DNA from: DRGT01 sp035685445
GTDB taxonomy: Archaea > Thermoproteota > Nitrososphaeria > Nitrososphaerales > Nitrosopumilaceae
Direction of reading: 5' to 3'
Assembly: GCA_035685445.1 (NCBI GenBank)
Contig: DASSAK010000033.1
Span: 1 to 6,203, forward strand
Length of the DNA stretch: 6,203 bases
Shown here: piece after piece, positions 1 to 5,790 of the stretch
Numbering within the stretch: position 1 is the first letter of the stretch
Layout: the number at the start of each line of letters is the position of its first letter
Position numbers and translations under genes: made by a program
Notes under the pieces: model-generated
What the model was told of the DNA's origin: nothing
Databases searched by the model: none
Seen by the model: only the letters and a program-made list of their open reading frames with translations

Positions 1-1
1 A

Positions 2-586
2 TCATTTGTAACACACACAATTTTGGATAAATCTACTCAAGTAACAATCCTAGGTTTAAAAAATGGTGTTCCATATGGTTTTAGTGTAATTGCTGTAACA
101 GCTGATGGTATTGGACCAAATTCTAAAATTGTTTACTCTACGCCTGTAGCACCAAAGTCTATACCCGGCACACCAGCAAAAATAACTGATCTTAAAGCTA
201 CTTCAGGAAACAACCAAGTTAGATTGTCTTGGACTACCCCTTCTGATAATGGTTCACCAATTATTGGTTATGAAATACAACAATTCAAACGTGGTGACAA
301 CTTTTTTACCACTATTCAAAAAGATTCCTCTTCTACCTCCATTTTAGTTGGGGGATTGACTAATGGAATTACATATGATTTCAAGGTATTTGCAAAAAAC
401 TCTGTAGGAATTAGCCCTGAATCAAATATGATTTCATCAACACCTGGAGTATTGGAACAAAACTTTGTTATTCCATCATGGATAAAGAATAACGCAAAAT
501 GGTGGTCCGAAGGTTCCATATCTGATTTAGAATATGTTAGGGCTATTGAGTACCTTATCAATCAAGGTATTATTAGGATTAAATAA
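2..586 (+). CDS. Fibronectin type III surface protein, 3' end (partial)
   Basis: The reading frame is open to the left edge, so this is the last 194 codons of a longer gene; the TTG at 23 is an internal Leu codon, not a start. Residues 1 to about 50 are the second half of one fibronectin type III (FN3) domain, ending in 'NGVPYGFSVIAVTADGIGP'. A complete second FN3 domain covers about residues 56-149, with the usual W on strand B ('VRLSWTTP'), 'GYEIQ' and the 'GLTNGITYDFKVFAKNSVG' end. The last 40 residues ('IPSWIKNNAKWWSEG', then 'YLINQGIIRIK') form a short aromatic module that I recall at the C-termini of many secreted thaumarchaeal proteins. FN3 arrays usually serve in extracellular binding or as spacers, so an envelope or secreted location is inferred; the signal peptide would lie outside the window. 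The next gene follows after 22 nt on the same strand. The domain call is firm; the specific role is unknown. Confidence 0.88.
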   Translation, partial: SFVTHTILDKSTQVTILGLKNGVPYGFSVIAVTADGIGPNSKIVYSTPVAPKSIPGTPAKITDLKATSGNNQVRLSWTTPSDNGSPIIGYEIQQFKRGDNFFTTIQKDSSSTSILVGGLTNGITYDFKVFAKNSVGISPESNMISSTPGVLEQNFVIPSWIKNNAKWWSEGSISDLEYVRAIEYLINQGIIRIK

Positions 587-587
587 T
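579..587 (+). promoter_or_regulatory. Possible TATA box (box A) for the 441-residue secreted protein gene
   Basis: TTAAATAAT is centred about 26 nt before the ATG at 609 and overlaps the stop codon of the upstream gene. That spacing would put transcription start at or next to the start codon, giving a leaderless mRNA, which is common in archaea. No Shine-Dalgarno sequence precedes this ATG, which fits. AT-rich 9-mers are frequent in this DNA, so the evidence is positional only. Confidence 0.35.
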
Positions 588-608
588 GCTTTGGGACAGT
601 GATTTTAG

Positions 609-1934
609 ATGAACAAACAAAAATCAATTTTTGTAATTTTAGGACTTTTCGCAGTATTTAGTGTAATGGTTCCTTCATCTGCACTAGCTGACGTTTTACC
701 TCCAAAAAAACAAACAGACCTTAATGTTTCTGCAAAAAAAGTAATTTGCAAAGAAGGCCTAGTCAAAGTAATTAAAAAAAGTAATGGAAAACCAGCTTGT
801 GTTACACCAGATACAGCTGAAAAATTTGAAAAACGTGGACTAGTCGAACCAATTGACAAAAAACTATTGGAAACTATCAAAAATAGGTCTCCAGTAGGTT
901 CTGTTAAAAAAATTTCAGTGACTAAAGTATTTGGTGATTCTGGAAGATTAAATCTTTCTCCTACAACAATTGCTTACAATGTGATATTCGAAGTATGCTC
1001 AAACAATAACGCCATCAGGTCACCAGAAGTTTTACTTTCATCAGATAGTGAAGTCAAAAGAATAAAACTGTCAAACAAAATTTTAGCAAATAGCTGTGAA
1101 ATCAGTGCTGGAACAATTAAAACCACAAACCCTGATTCAATTACTACAACCTTGATAAATCAAGGTGGAATCACTGACAGAATTACTTCATTAGAAAATA
1201 AAATTAAAGAATTACAAGAAAAACTTGGTGGAGAAAAAAGTAATCTGGCAACATCTGCAAGAATGTCAGAAAAACCAACTGATTACAAACAAAAAGTTTC
1301 AGATTCAACTGGTAAAATCTCAGAACTAAGAAAAGAGCTCAATGCAGCAAAAGAGGAGTATTATAGATACCTTTTCTCATTCTATGCAAAATCAGCAAAA
1401 ATTTCTGATTACAAAAGACCACTGTCATTTGGCGGTTTGCCAATTGAAGGTGTCTTGATTAACAAACTCTCAGTTACAGAGCAAGTCGGTGTAATGGAAA
1501 CTCCCCCTCTTTACAATGTAGTGTTTGAGGCTTGTGCTGGAAACAATATAGTCAGAGCGCCTCAAATTGAAGTATCATCTGATTCTGGAGCAGTTATAGT
1601 CAAATTAGCAGACAAGATTCTGCCAAACTCTTGTCAAATGGGTAATGGTAAGATAAAAGCATCTGACACTGAATCAGTATCAGTATCACTAAAAACTCCT
1701 GCAGAGGCATCTGAAAAAATTGCTAGTCTTGAAAAAATGATTTCAGACTTGCAAGCTATTATTGCAGCTGACAAAACTGAATTGAACAATCTTGTGCGTT
1801 TGGCTCCAGAAAAAAGACCTGCTGACTTTGATCAAAAAGTTACAGAATTAACTGCAAACATTGCCGACCTTAGAAGTCAGATTAACGACGCAAGAACAGA
1901 ATTGTACCGAATATTATCTCAAATTTACCAATAA
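609..1934 (+). CDS. Secreted protein with two Cys-pair/coiled-coil repeats, function unknown
   Basis: 441 residues. An in-frame TAG directly before the ATG at 609 fixes that as the earliest start. A Sec signal peptide is clear: MNKQK, hydrophobic residues 6-22, then SSALA with likely cleavage after Ala27. Residues 45-79 form a small segment with Cys47 and Cys64 ('CKEGLVKVIKKSNGKPACV'), a pattern I recall in other thaumarchaeal exported proteins. The remainder is an internal duplication. Unit 1 (about 101-255) and unit 2 (about 286-435) each start with KISVT/KLSVT, then a beta-rich part with YNVIFEVC/YNVVFEAC and KILANSC/KILPNSC. Each ends in about 64 residues of heptad-like helix (LENKIKELQEKL / LEKMISDLQAII). 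The Cys pairs (130/163 and 309/342) share a spacing of 33, so disulfides are likely. No membrane anchor follows the signal, so it is probably secreted or attached to the cell surface. Enzyme motifs are not apparent; a structural or binding role is inferred. Confidence 0.87.
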   Translation: MNKQKSIFVILGLFAVFSVMVPSSALADVLPPKKQTDLNVSAKKVICKEGLVKVIKKSNGKPACVTPDTAEKFEKRGLVEPIDKKLLETIKNRSPVGSVKKISVTKVFGDSGRLNLSPTTIAYNVIFEVCSNNNAIRSPEVLLSSDSEVKRIKLSNKILANSCEISAGTIKTTNPDSITTTLINQGGITDRITSLENKIKELQEKLGGEKSNLATSARMSEKPTDYKQKVSDSTGKISELRKELNAAKEEYYRYLFSFYAKSAKISDYKRPLSFGGLPIEGVLINKLSVTEQVGVMETPPLYNVVFEACAGNNIVRAPQIEVSSDSGAVIVKLADKILPNSCQMGNGKIKASDTESVSVSLKTPAEASEKIASLEKMISDLQAIIAADKTELNNLVRLAPEKRPADFDQKVTELTANIADLRSQINDARTELYRILSQIYQ

Positions 1935-1965
1935 TCCGTTTTCAATTCATCTATGAAACAATTAG

Positions 1966-2151
1966 TTAAATTGTAATTACTTGTGGTCTATTTTTAAAAG
2001 CACTTATTGTGGAGAGAATTTTGTCACCTTCAGGCAATGGATTGGCACATTGTCCACATTTTGGTAATATTACTTGGGCGTCATATTCAACTTCGCCTAT
2101 ACATTTTCCACAATTGGCACAGGATATCGTCTTTGTGTCGTAAATGTTCAT
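1966..2151 (-). CDS. Small zinc-ribbon protein
   Basis: 61 residues. Cys11-x2-Cys14-x2-Cys17 and, 14 residues on, Cys32-x2-Cys35 form a compact treble-clef or zinc-ribbon-like site that could hold one zinc ion through CxxC pairs. The rest is short and charged, with no signal peptide or membrane segment, so it should be cytosolic. Such small zinc ribbons often act in nucleic-acid or protein contacts, but nothing here identifies a specific role. The gene converges on the 441-residue secreted protein gene with a 31-nt gap. Its ATG lies exactly 16 nt after the ACTAATAATATT box of a promoter module that recurs elsewhere in the window. This supports the start choice and suggests a leaderless mRNA co-regulated with the neighbouring putative RNAs and the kinase operon. 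Confidence 0.75.
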   Translation of the reverse strand: MNIYDTKTISCANCGKCIGEVEYDAQVILPKCGQCANPLPEGDKILSTISAFKNRPQVITI

Positions 2152-2167
2152 GATTGTAATTTCTCTG

Positions 2168-2205
2168 AATATTATTAGTTGTTACTTATCTTACTGTGGC
2201 GTGCC
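2168..2205 (-). promoter_or_regulatory. Composite promoter module 1 (zinc-ribbon gene)
   Basis: Read on the minus strand: upstream element GGCACGCCACA (2205-2195), 15 nt, box ACTAATAATATT (2179-2168), 16 nt, then the ATG at 2151. The box is nearly TATA-like and lies at about -28 to -17 from the ATG. The upstream element differs from the other copies at one base (C for T). The box and 15-nt spacing match the module before the ORF at 5860 exactly. An activator site upstream of box A is the natural reading but is inferred. Confidence 0.65.
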
Positions 2206-2211
2206 TTTTTT

Positions 2212-2227
2212 AAAATTAAATTAAAAA
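2212..2227 (-). terminator. T-rich terminator of putative RNA 1
   Basis: Immediately after the closing TGCACTCA of the RNA 1 stem, the minus strand reads TTTTTAATTTAATTTT. Archaeal RNA polymerase terminates at T-rich tracts, with or without a hairpin. The next promoter element starts only 6 nt further on. Confidence 0.5.
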
Positions 2228-2298
2228 TGAGTGCAACCCTAGGCTATACTGTCTGGATTCGAAGGTATCCCTTTGAACATGTTATGCCTATGCACTCA
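2228..2298 (-). ncRNA. Putative structured small RNA 1 (about 71 nt)
   Basis: The minus strand folds into one long interrupted hairpin. TGAGTGCA (2298-2291) pairs with TGCACTCA (2235-2228), TAGGC (2290-2286) with GCCTA (2244-2240), and ATA (2285-2283) with TAT (2248-2246) past a one-base bulge. An apical stem TTCAAAGG/CCTTCGAA (2277-2270 / 2265-2258, one G-U pair) carries a GATA tetraloop. The 5' edge of the outer stem falls exactly where an ATG falls in the protein-coding copies of the promoter module, 16 nt after the box, and the 3' edge is followed by a T-tract. Promoter, structure and terminator all agree on the minus strand. It is not a tRNA: the 7-bp outer stem is tRNA-like, but no T-arm precedes its 3' half. 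Function is unknown; a regulatory RNA is inferred. Confidence 0.55.
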
Positions 2299-2313
2299 GA
2301 ATGTATTTGTCTA

Positions 2314-2351
2314 AATGTTATTTGTAATTATTTGTTATTTTGTGGCATGCT
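2314..2351 (-). promoter_or_regulatory. Composite promoter module 2 (putative RNA 1)
   Basis: Minus strand: AGCATGCCACA (2351-2341), 15 nt, box ACAAATAACATT (2325-2314; 10 of 12 match ACTAATAATATT), then 16 nt to position 2297. There is no ATG at that position. Instead it is the second base of the long stem of putative RNA 1, so this copy appears to drive a non-coding transcript. Confidence 0.55.
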
Positions 2352-2358
2352 AAGAAAT

Positions 2359-2463
2359 CAAACATACCTGCTATTAGGACAAAATTAGGAAGTGAGAAAA
2401 CCTCACTTCCGATAGGACGTATGTTTGGGCACACTCCATTTGATTAGTTGGAGTTTTTTGATA
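2359..2463 (-). ncRNA. Putative structured small RNA 2 (about 105 nt)
   Basis: Downstream of promoter module 3 the minus strand holds three perfect stems. The first is ACTCCA/TGGAGT (2454-2449 / 2438-2433, 10-nt loop). The second is an outer stem CAAACATAC/GTATGTTTG (2427-2419 / 2367-2359), which encloses the third, GGAAGTGAG/CTCACTTCC (2410-2402 / 2396-2388, loop GTTTT). A short CTAT/ATAG pairing may link outer and inner stems. The predicted 5' end is near 2463, 16 nt after the box. The 3' end is taken as the close of the outer stem, after which only a weak ATTTCTT precedes the next promoter element. No good open reading frame fits these stems. Inverted repeats fold on either strand, so the strand rests on the promoter module; on the plus strand the first stem ends in six T's and could act as a terminator. 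Confidence 0.42.
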
Positions 2464-2479
2464 ATATGATAATACAAGA

Positions 2480-2517
2480 ATTAATATTTGTCAATAGCTC
2501 CCACCTTGTGGCATGCC
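2480..2517 (-). promoter_or_regulatory. Composite promoter module 3 (putative RNA 2)
   Basis: Minus strand: GGCATGCCACA (2517-2507), 15 nt, box ACAAATATTAAT (2491-2480; the weakest match, 8 of 12 to ACTAATAATATT but identical to module 2 over its first 7 bases), then 16 nt to about 2463. The upstream element contains the ATG (2513-2515, plus strand) of the divergent winged-helix gene and directly abuts a second perfect palindrome, CTTCTGCAGAAG (2517-2528). Confidence 0.5.
2481..2488 (+). promoter_or_regulatory. Possible TATA box for the winged-helix gene
   Basis: TTAATATT is centred about 28 nt before the ATG at 2513, which would place transcription start on the start codon (leaderless). It overlaps the box of the divergent module 3, so the two directions may share one AT-rich core and compete for TBP. 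The GGCATGCC site would cover the start site of this gene while lying upstream of the box for the opposite transcript. Confidence 0.3.
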
Positions 2518-3379
2518 TTCTGCAGAAGAACAGGGAACAATTTATGGTAATCTTTATGCCTACAAAATGTACACAAGACCAACGGCTCAAAGGCTGTATG
2601 GTAAATACCCTTTTAGAAAAAAAACTGGTCCAAAACATCACGAAAATGTACAGAGGATGTTAGAGATCCTTGCTCTAAATGGAACTTTGACTACCTGGGG
2701 GATGGCAAAGACTCACCTTGATGATTCAAAAAATGTCCGAGCAAAAGAAAAGGACTATCGACGAATTCTTGTTGGGAGGATGGCACGTGGAAAACATACA
2801 CTTGGCTTGTTAGATGTTGGATTAGTTATTAAAAATGGAAAAAGTTATGTAAAAATTCCTGCAGATCAATACAGGTTATCACTTCATGGAATATTGTATT
2901 GTCTTGATGTTTTAGATTTAACAGATAAGCAAATTGATAAAATGGCAGAAAACTATGCACATGTACTTCCTTGGGTGTTTGGTAAATGGAATTATCTTAA
3001 AGAAAACATTGGAAATGAAGTTTATAGACTACGAAGTTTAGCTGCGGGTTTGTTTATGGATAACATCCAGATTGCAAACATAACAAATTTTCCAGTGTAT
3101 GAATTAATGACGTATTTGAACATAAAATATCAAAATAATTTTGAACAAATTAATGAAAAAGATCTTGCAAATCAAATCTCCTATTGGTTTTATACAACCT
3201 TGTTAGTACCTTCAAGACTTCATTCCAGTAATAAAAAATCTTCATTGGAAATAAAACAATGGAAAAAACTATTCAATGGTGATGCTGAACTTAAAGATTG
3301 GTATTATGATTTTGTTAATGATGCTATAAGTTTTTACAATAAAAGATTTGGAAAAATTAAAAAACTAGAAAAACTTTAA
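2513..3379 (+). CDS. Uncharacterised protein with probable winged-helix region
   Basis: 288 residues. In-frame TAG at 2495 leaves ATG 2513 as the only good start; no Shine-Dalgarno sequence precedes it. Residues 1-45 are basic and rich in Tyr ('LYAYKMYTRPTAQRLYGKYPF'). About 46-120 has the order of a winged helix-turn-helix: helix 'VQRMLEILALNG', 'TLTTWGMAKTHL', a basic helix around 'EKDYRRILVGRMARG', then 'GLVIKNGKSYVKI' as a beta wing. From about 121 the protein is mainly helical, with conserved-looking Trp and Tyr ('VLPWVFGKWNYLKE'), and ends in a Lys-rich tail. I have the impression of a thaumarchaeal family with several paralogues but cannot name it. DNA binding is inferred from fold pattern and charge. 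Its start codon sits inside a GGCATGCC element repeated in the promoters around it, making autoregulation plausible. It converges on the receiver gene, with both stop codons sharing TTAA at 3376-3379. Confidence 0.72.
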   Translation: MPSAEEQGTIYGNLYAYKMYTRPTAQRLYGKYPFRKKTGPKHHENVQRMLEILALNGTLTTWGMAKTHLDDSKNVRAKEKDYRRILVGRMARGKHTLGLLDVGLVIKNGKSYVKIPADQYRLSLHGILYCLDVLDLTDKQIDKMAENYAHVLPWVFGKWNYLKENIGNEVYRLRSLAAGLFMDNIQIANITNFPVYELMTYLNIKYQNNFEQINEKDLANQISYWFYTTLLVPSRLHSSNKKSSLEIKQWKKLFNGDAELKDWYYDFVNDAISFYNKRFGKIKKLEKL

Positions 3380-3741
3380 GCGTGCTCTTTAACTATTTTT
3401 TCAAGTTGTTCAAAGGTATATGGTTTGTTTAGTGTTGCCAATAAATTCATGCTTTCTGCTTTTTGATGTTTTTTTGAATCATGGGCAAAGGCTGTAATTA
3501 ATATAATTTTGGCCTCGGAATCATTTTGTTTAATTTTAAAAAAGGCTTCATATCCATCCATTTTAGGCATCTTTATGTCCATGATTACTAGATCCGGTTT
3601 TGCCTCTTTGAATTGTTCAACTGCATCTACACCATTTTCAGCAGTAATAACATTGAATCCAATACTCTTAATCATATAAGCAGTATTTTCCATCAAATCA
3701 ATATCATCATCCACTAGTAGAATGGTTTTGTTAGAAGACAT
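3376..3741 (-). CDS. Stand-alone response regulator receiver protein (CheY-like)
   Basis: 121 residues forming one complete receiver domain. Acidic pocket Asp11-Asp12-Asp13, phosphoacceptor Asp55 in 'DLVIMDIKMPKMDG', switch Thr83 in 'IILITAFA', and Lys106-Pro107 in 'LNKPYTFEQLEKIV' are all present, so it should accept phosphate from a kinase. There is no DNA-binding or enzymatic output domain; it must act by contacting other proteins or as a relay step. It follows the histidine kinase gene on the same strand after 42 nt with no clear promoter between, so the pair is probably one operon and the kinase its likely partner. Its stop overlaps that of the convergent winged-helix gene by four bases. 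It is not assigned to chemotaxis, since no che genes are visible. Confidence 0.92.
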   Translation of the reverse strand: MSSNKTILLVDDDIDLMENTAYMIKSIGFNVITAENGVDAVEQFKEAKPDLVIMDIKMPKMDGYEAFFKIKQNDSEAKIILITAFAHDSKKHQKAESMNLLATLNKPYTFEQLEKIVKEHA

Positions 3742-3783
3742 GTTTTTTCAGGACTCTCTTAAATCATAAAATTTGTGGTCAAA

Positions 3784-5658
3784 TCATTCTTTATCCAATG
3801 GAAGCTTAACAGTAAAGATAGTTGGATTATTTTTAGCCGATATTGATCCTCCATGTTGCTCAATAATATTTTTACAACTTGACAGCCCTAACCCAGTTCC
3901 TCTTTCCTTTGTTGTAACTAAGGGATCAAAAATATCATCAATTATTTTTTCTGGAATGCCTGGGCCAGTGTCCTCAAACTCTATGACAACAAAACCATTT
4001 TCTTTTTTTGTCCTAATTGTAATTTTTCCTTGGTTTTTATCTATAGCTTGAATTGCATTTAGGATTAAATTAATAAAAACACTTTCAATTTTTCTTGAAT
4101 CACATTTTACTTCAATGTCAGTTTTTTCTAAATCAATACTAACATTATTTGGAATGTCCATGGATTTTATTGCGGAATTTAATATTGAATTAATTTTTGT
4201 TTTATTAAGTGCCATAGGGGTTATTCTGACAAAATTCAAAACATCTTCTATTTGATGTGACATTCTTGAAATTGCTCTGTCCATTCTTTGTAAAACTTGG
4301 TTAATCTCATGATCACTGCCAACAGAAGTTCTTTTGATGATATCAGCCGAACTTCTGATTGTAGCTAATGGATTTTTCATGTTGTGTGCCATGCTAGATG
4401 CAAGCTCTCCTATTGCAAAAAGCCTCTCATTTTTTACCCGAGCTTGAGCTTCTGCAAGTTGTTTTTCTGTCTCAATTAGTTTTTTGAGTGAATCAGACAT
4501 TTTGTTAAACGATTCACCAATCACATTAATTTCATCAATTTTACTTTGTTTTACTTTAAAATTGAAATTTCCTTCCGAAACCAATTTTACCAATTTTGAC
4601 ATTTCTTTTAGCGGATTAGTTATTACAAACGAGACTACTAGACCAATAAGAACCGAAGAAATCATTCCTATCATCGAAATTGTCAAAATTGAGTTTCGTA
4701 GATCTACAAATTCTGCGACAAATGAATCTCTAGTTTGTTCAACAAGTACCGTCCATCCAAATCCTGGAAATGTTAAGAATCCCGTTGATTTTGCATAAGA
4801 AACAAGACGTACTTCATTTAATTCATCTGTTAATTCTATTGTCCCTACATTTTTTTCTAAATCAATCTCGTTAAAATATGAAACTGGAAGATTATTTTCA
4901 AAATCTTGAACACCTTCAGAATATACTATTACTCCATTATCGTCAAGCAAAACAACATTTCGATTTGGGTTGTTAAGAATTTCTGCATCATTAACTACTG
5001 TGCGAATCATATCATCTAATGTTAAAACAACTCTCATTACTCCCAGAAAGTTTCCCTCAACATCATCAATTCTAAGGCCAAATGCAATTACGTTACTGTT
5101 ATAATCCTCATTGTATTCAAGAGGACCAATAAAGATTCCATTATTTTTTGTAATTTGCCACCATTCTTCATCGTCTTGTCTATAATCCGATGTACCTGAG
5201 CCTAAAGCAATGTTTGCACCAAATTCATTTGTAATGAATAATTCTTCTAGAATATCAGTATCATATGCTTCTTCATAGAATTTTTTTACATCAATCAATC
5301 TGCTTTCTAATTCATCTTCTGTTCCTATAATCTGTGGGAATGGCTCTTTATCAGTTAACGAAACTCTTTCTTGTTGCGCTAAAAGTAATTCGATATCATC
5401 AACTTGCATAAATTGTTCATTTGATTTTTTTAACACATCTTGCACAACTTGTAGCTTTGTTAATTCAATAAAATTCTCTAATCTTTTAGCTACATTTTCG
5501 TCAAGATCTTGCATCATGTTAAATGAAAATGATTCATTTCTTGTTCCAAGTAGTTTTTTTAATTCTTCAATACTCAAATCTAATGTAATCATTCCATATA
5601 TGGCAAAAGTAAGAAAAATTGCAAACATTGCAATTATCATGATTATGGAAATTTTCAT
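3784..5658 (-). CDS. Membrane sensor histidine kinase (Cache-HAMP-HisKA-HATPase)
   Basis: 624 residues. A first membrane helix spans about residues 3-26. An extracellular sensor (about 30-320) follows, with double-Cache features such as 'DEEWWQITKNNGIFIGPL' near 163-180 and 'GNFLGVMRVVLTLDDM' near 202-217. A second membrane helix covers about 323-347, then a HAMP linker (about 347-400) with 'EINVIGESFNKMSDSL'. The H-box has phospho-acceptor His425 in 'SSMAHNMKNPLATIRSS'. The ATPase domain shows the N-box ('NLILNAIQAI', Asn534), G1 'DTGPGIP' (563-569), F-box 'IFDPLVTTK' and G2 'RGTGLGLSSCK'. All catalytic motifs are intact. It should autophosphorylate on His425 in response to a small extracellular ligand, as in other Cache sensors, and pass phosphate to the receiver encoded 42 nt downstream. 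There is no PAS domain. The ATG at 5658 is preceded by an in-frame TAA at 5676-5674; no strong ribosome site is seen, only GAAG nearby. The upstream promoter module implies a leader of about 78 nt carrying a 20-codon ORF. Confidence 0.93.
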   Translation of the reverse strand: MKISIIMIIAMFAIFLTFAIYGMITLDLSIEELKKLLGTRNESFSFNMMQDLDENVAKRLENFIELTKLQVVQDVLKKSNEQFMQVDDIELLLAQQERVSLTDKEPFPQIIGTEDELESRLIDVKKFYEEAYDTDILEELFITNEFGANIALGSGTSDYRQDDEEWWQITKNNGIFIGPLEYNEDYNSNVIAFGLRIDDVEGNFLGVMRVVLTLDDMIRTVVNDAEILNNPNRNVVLLDDNGVIVYSEGVQDFENNLPVSYFNEIDLEKNVGTIELTDELNEVRLVSYAKSTGFLTFPGFGWTVLVEQTRDSFVAEFVDLRNSILTISMIGMISSVLIGLVVSFVITNPLKEMSKLVKLVSEGNFNFKVKQSKIDEINVIGESFNKMSDSLKKLIETEKQLAEAQARVKNERLFAIGELASSMAHNMKNPLATIRSSADIIKRTSVGSDHEINQVLQRMDRAISRMSHQIEDVLNFVRITPMALNKTKINSILNSAIKSMDIPNNVSIDLEKTDIEVKCDSRKIESVFINLILNAIQAIDKNQGKITIRTKKENGFVVIEFEDTGPGIPEKIIDDIFDPLVTTKERGTGLGLSSCKNIIEQHGGSISAKNNPTIFTVKLPLDKE

Positions 5659-5673
5659 CTTAACTTCTTTCTT

Positions 5674-5736
5674 TTATTTTTGTAACATTCCTTTAAACAA
5701 AATTAACATCTTGATATCAAAATTTTTTCCTTTCAT
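5674..5736 (-). CDS. Possible 20-codon leader ORF upstream of the histidine kinase
   Basis: ATG at 5736 opens a 20-codon frame (begins MKGKNFDIKM, ends FKGMLQK) that stops with TAA 15 nt before the kinase ATG and in the same frame. The ATG lies exactly 16 nt after the box of promoter module 4, the position held by true start codons in modules 1 and 5, so a leaderless mRNA starting here would translate it first. The peptide is basic with a short hydrophobic centre. It could be a translational leader for the kinase, a real micropeptide, or chance. The promoter phasing is the only support. Confidence 0.33.
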   Translation of the reverse strand: MKGKNFDIKMLILFKGMLQK

Positions 5737-5752
5737 ATTCTCGGCCTTTGAT

Positions 5753-5790
5753 AGTGTTATTAGGGAATGACTCTAATTTTGTGGCATGCC
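5753..5790 (-). promoter_or_regulatory. Composite promoter module 4 (histidine kinase operon)
   Basis: Minus strand: GGCATGCCACA (5790-5780), 15 nt, box CCTAATAACACT (5764-5753), 16 nt, then ATG at 5736. The box keeps CTAATAA but is the least TATA-like of the five. It is the leftward half of a back-to-back pair with module 5 and is the only clear promoter candidate for the kinase-receiver operon. Confidence 0.55.

Larger units (their letters stand above)
2152..2512. other. Protein-free regulatory/RNA region
   Basis: No credible protein gene lies in these 361 bases. Reading on the minus strand, the order is module 3, putative RNA 2, module 2, putative RNA 1, T-tract, module 1, then the zinc-ribbon ATG. 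Nearly every base is assigned to one of these elements; the gaps are the fixed spacers and a few nucleotides between units. Plus-strand frames here (for example 2179-2388) cut across the perfect stems and start without any promoter or ribosome site, so they are not called. Confidence 0.6.

Noticed and set aside
23..25. TTG at 23 as the start of the first gene
   Set aside because: The frame is open to the window edge and the preceding codons continue an FN3 domain, so the true start lies outside the window.
2228..2298. tRNA gene, suggested by a 7-bp GAGTGCA/TGCACTC end stem and an internal TTCGAA
   Set aside because: The 17 nt before the 3' half of the stem do not form a T-arm, and the TTCGAA lies in the middle of a different hairpin.
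2179..2388. Plus-strand 69-codon open frame
   Set aside because: It runs through the perfect stems of both putative RNAs, has no promoter or ribosome site, and its composition is not protein-like; the structures explain the sequence better.
2433..2459. Plus-strand hairpin ACTCCA/TGGAGT followed by six T's as a terminator
   Set aside because: No plus-strand gene or promoter is seen upstream for it to end; it is kept as an alternative reading of putative RNA 2, not called separately.
2444..2663. Short open frames on both strands over the start of the winged-helix gene (2448-2663 +, 2444-2641 -)
   Set aside because: They are shadows of the 2513-3379 frame and of the promoter region; neither shows recognisable protein features.
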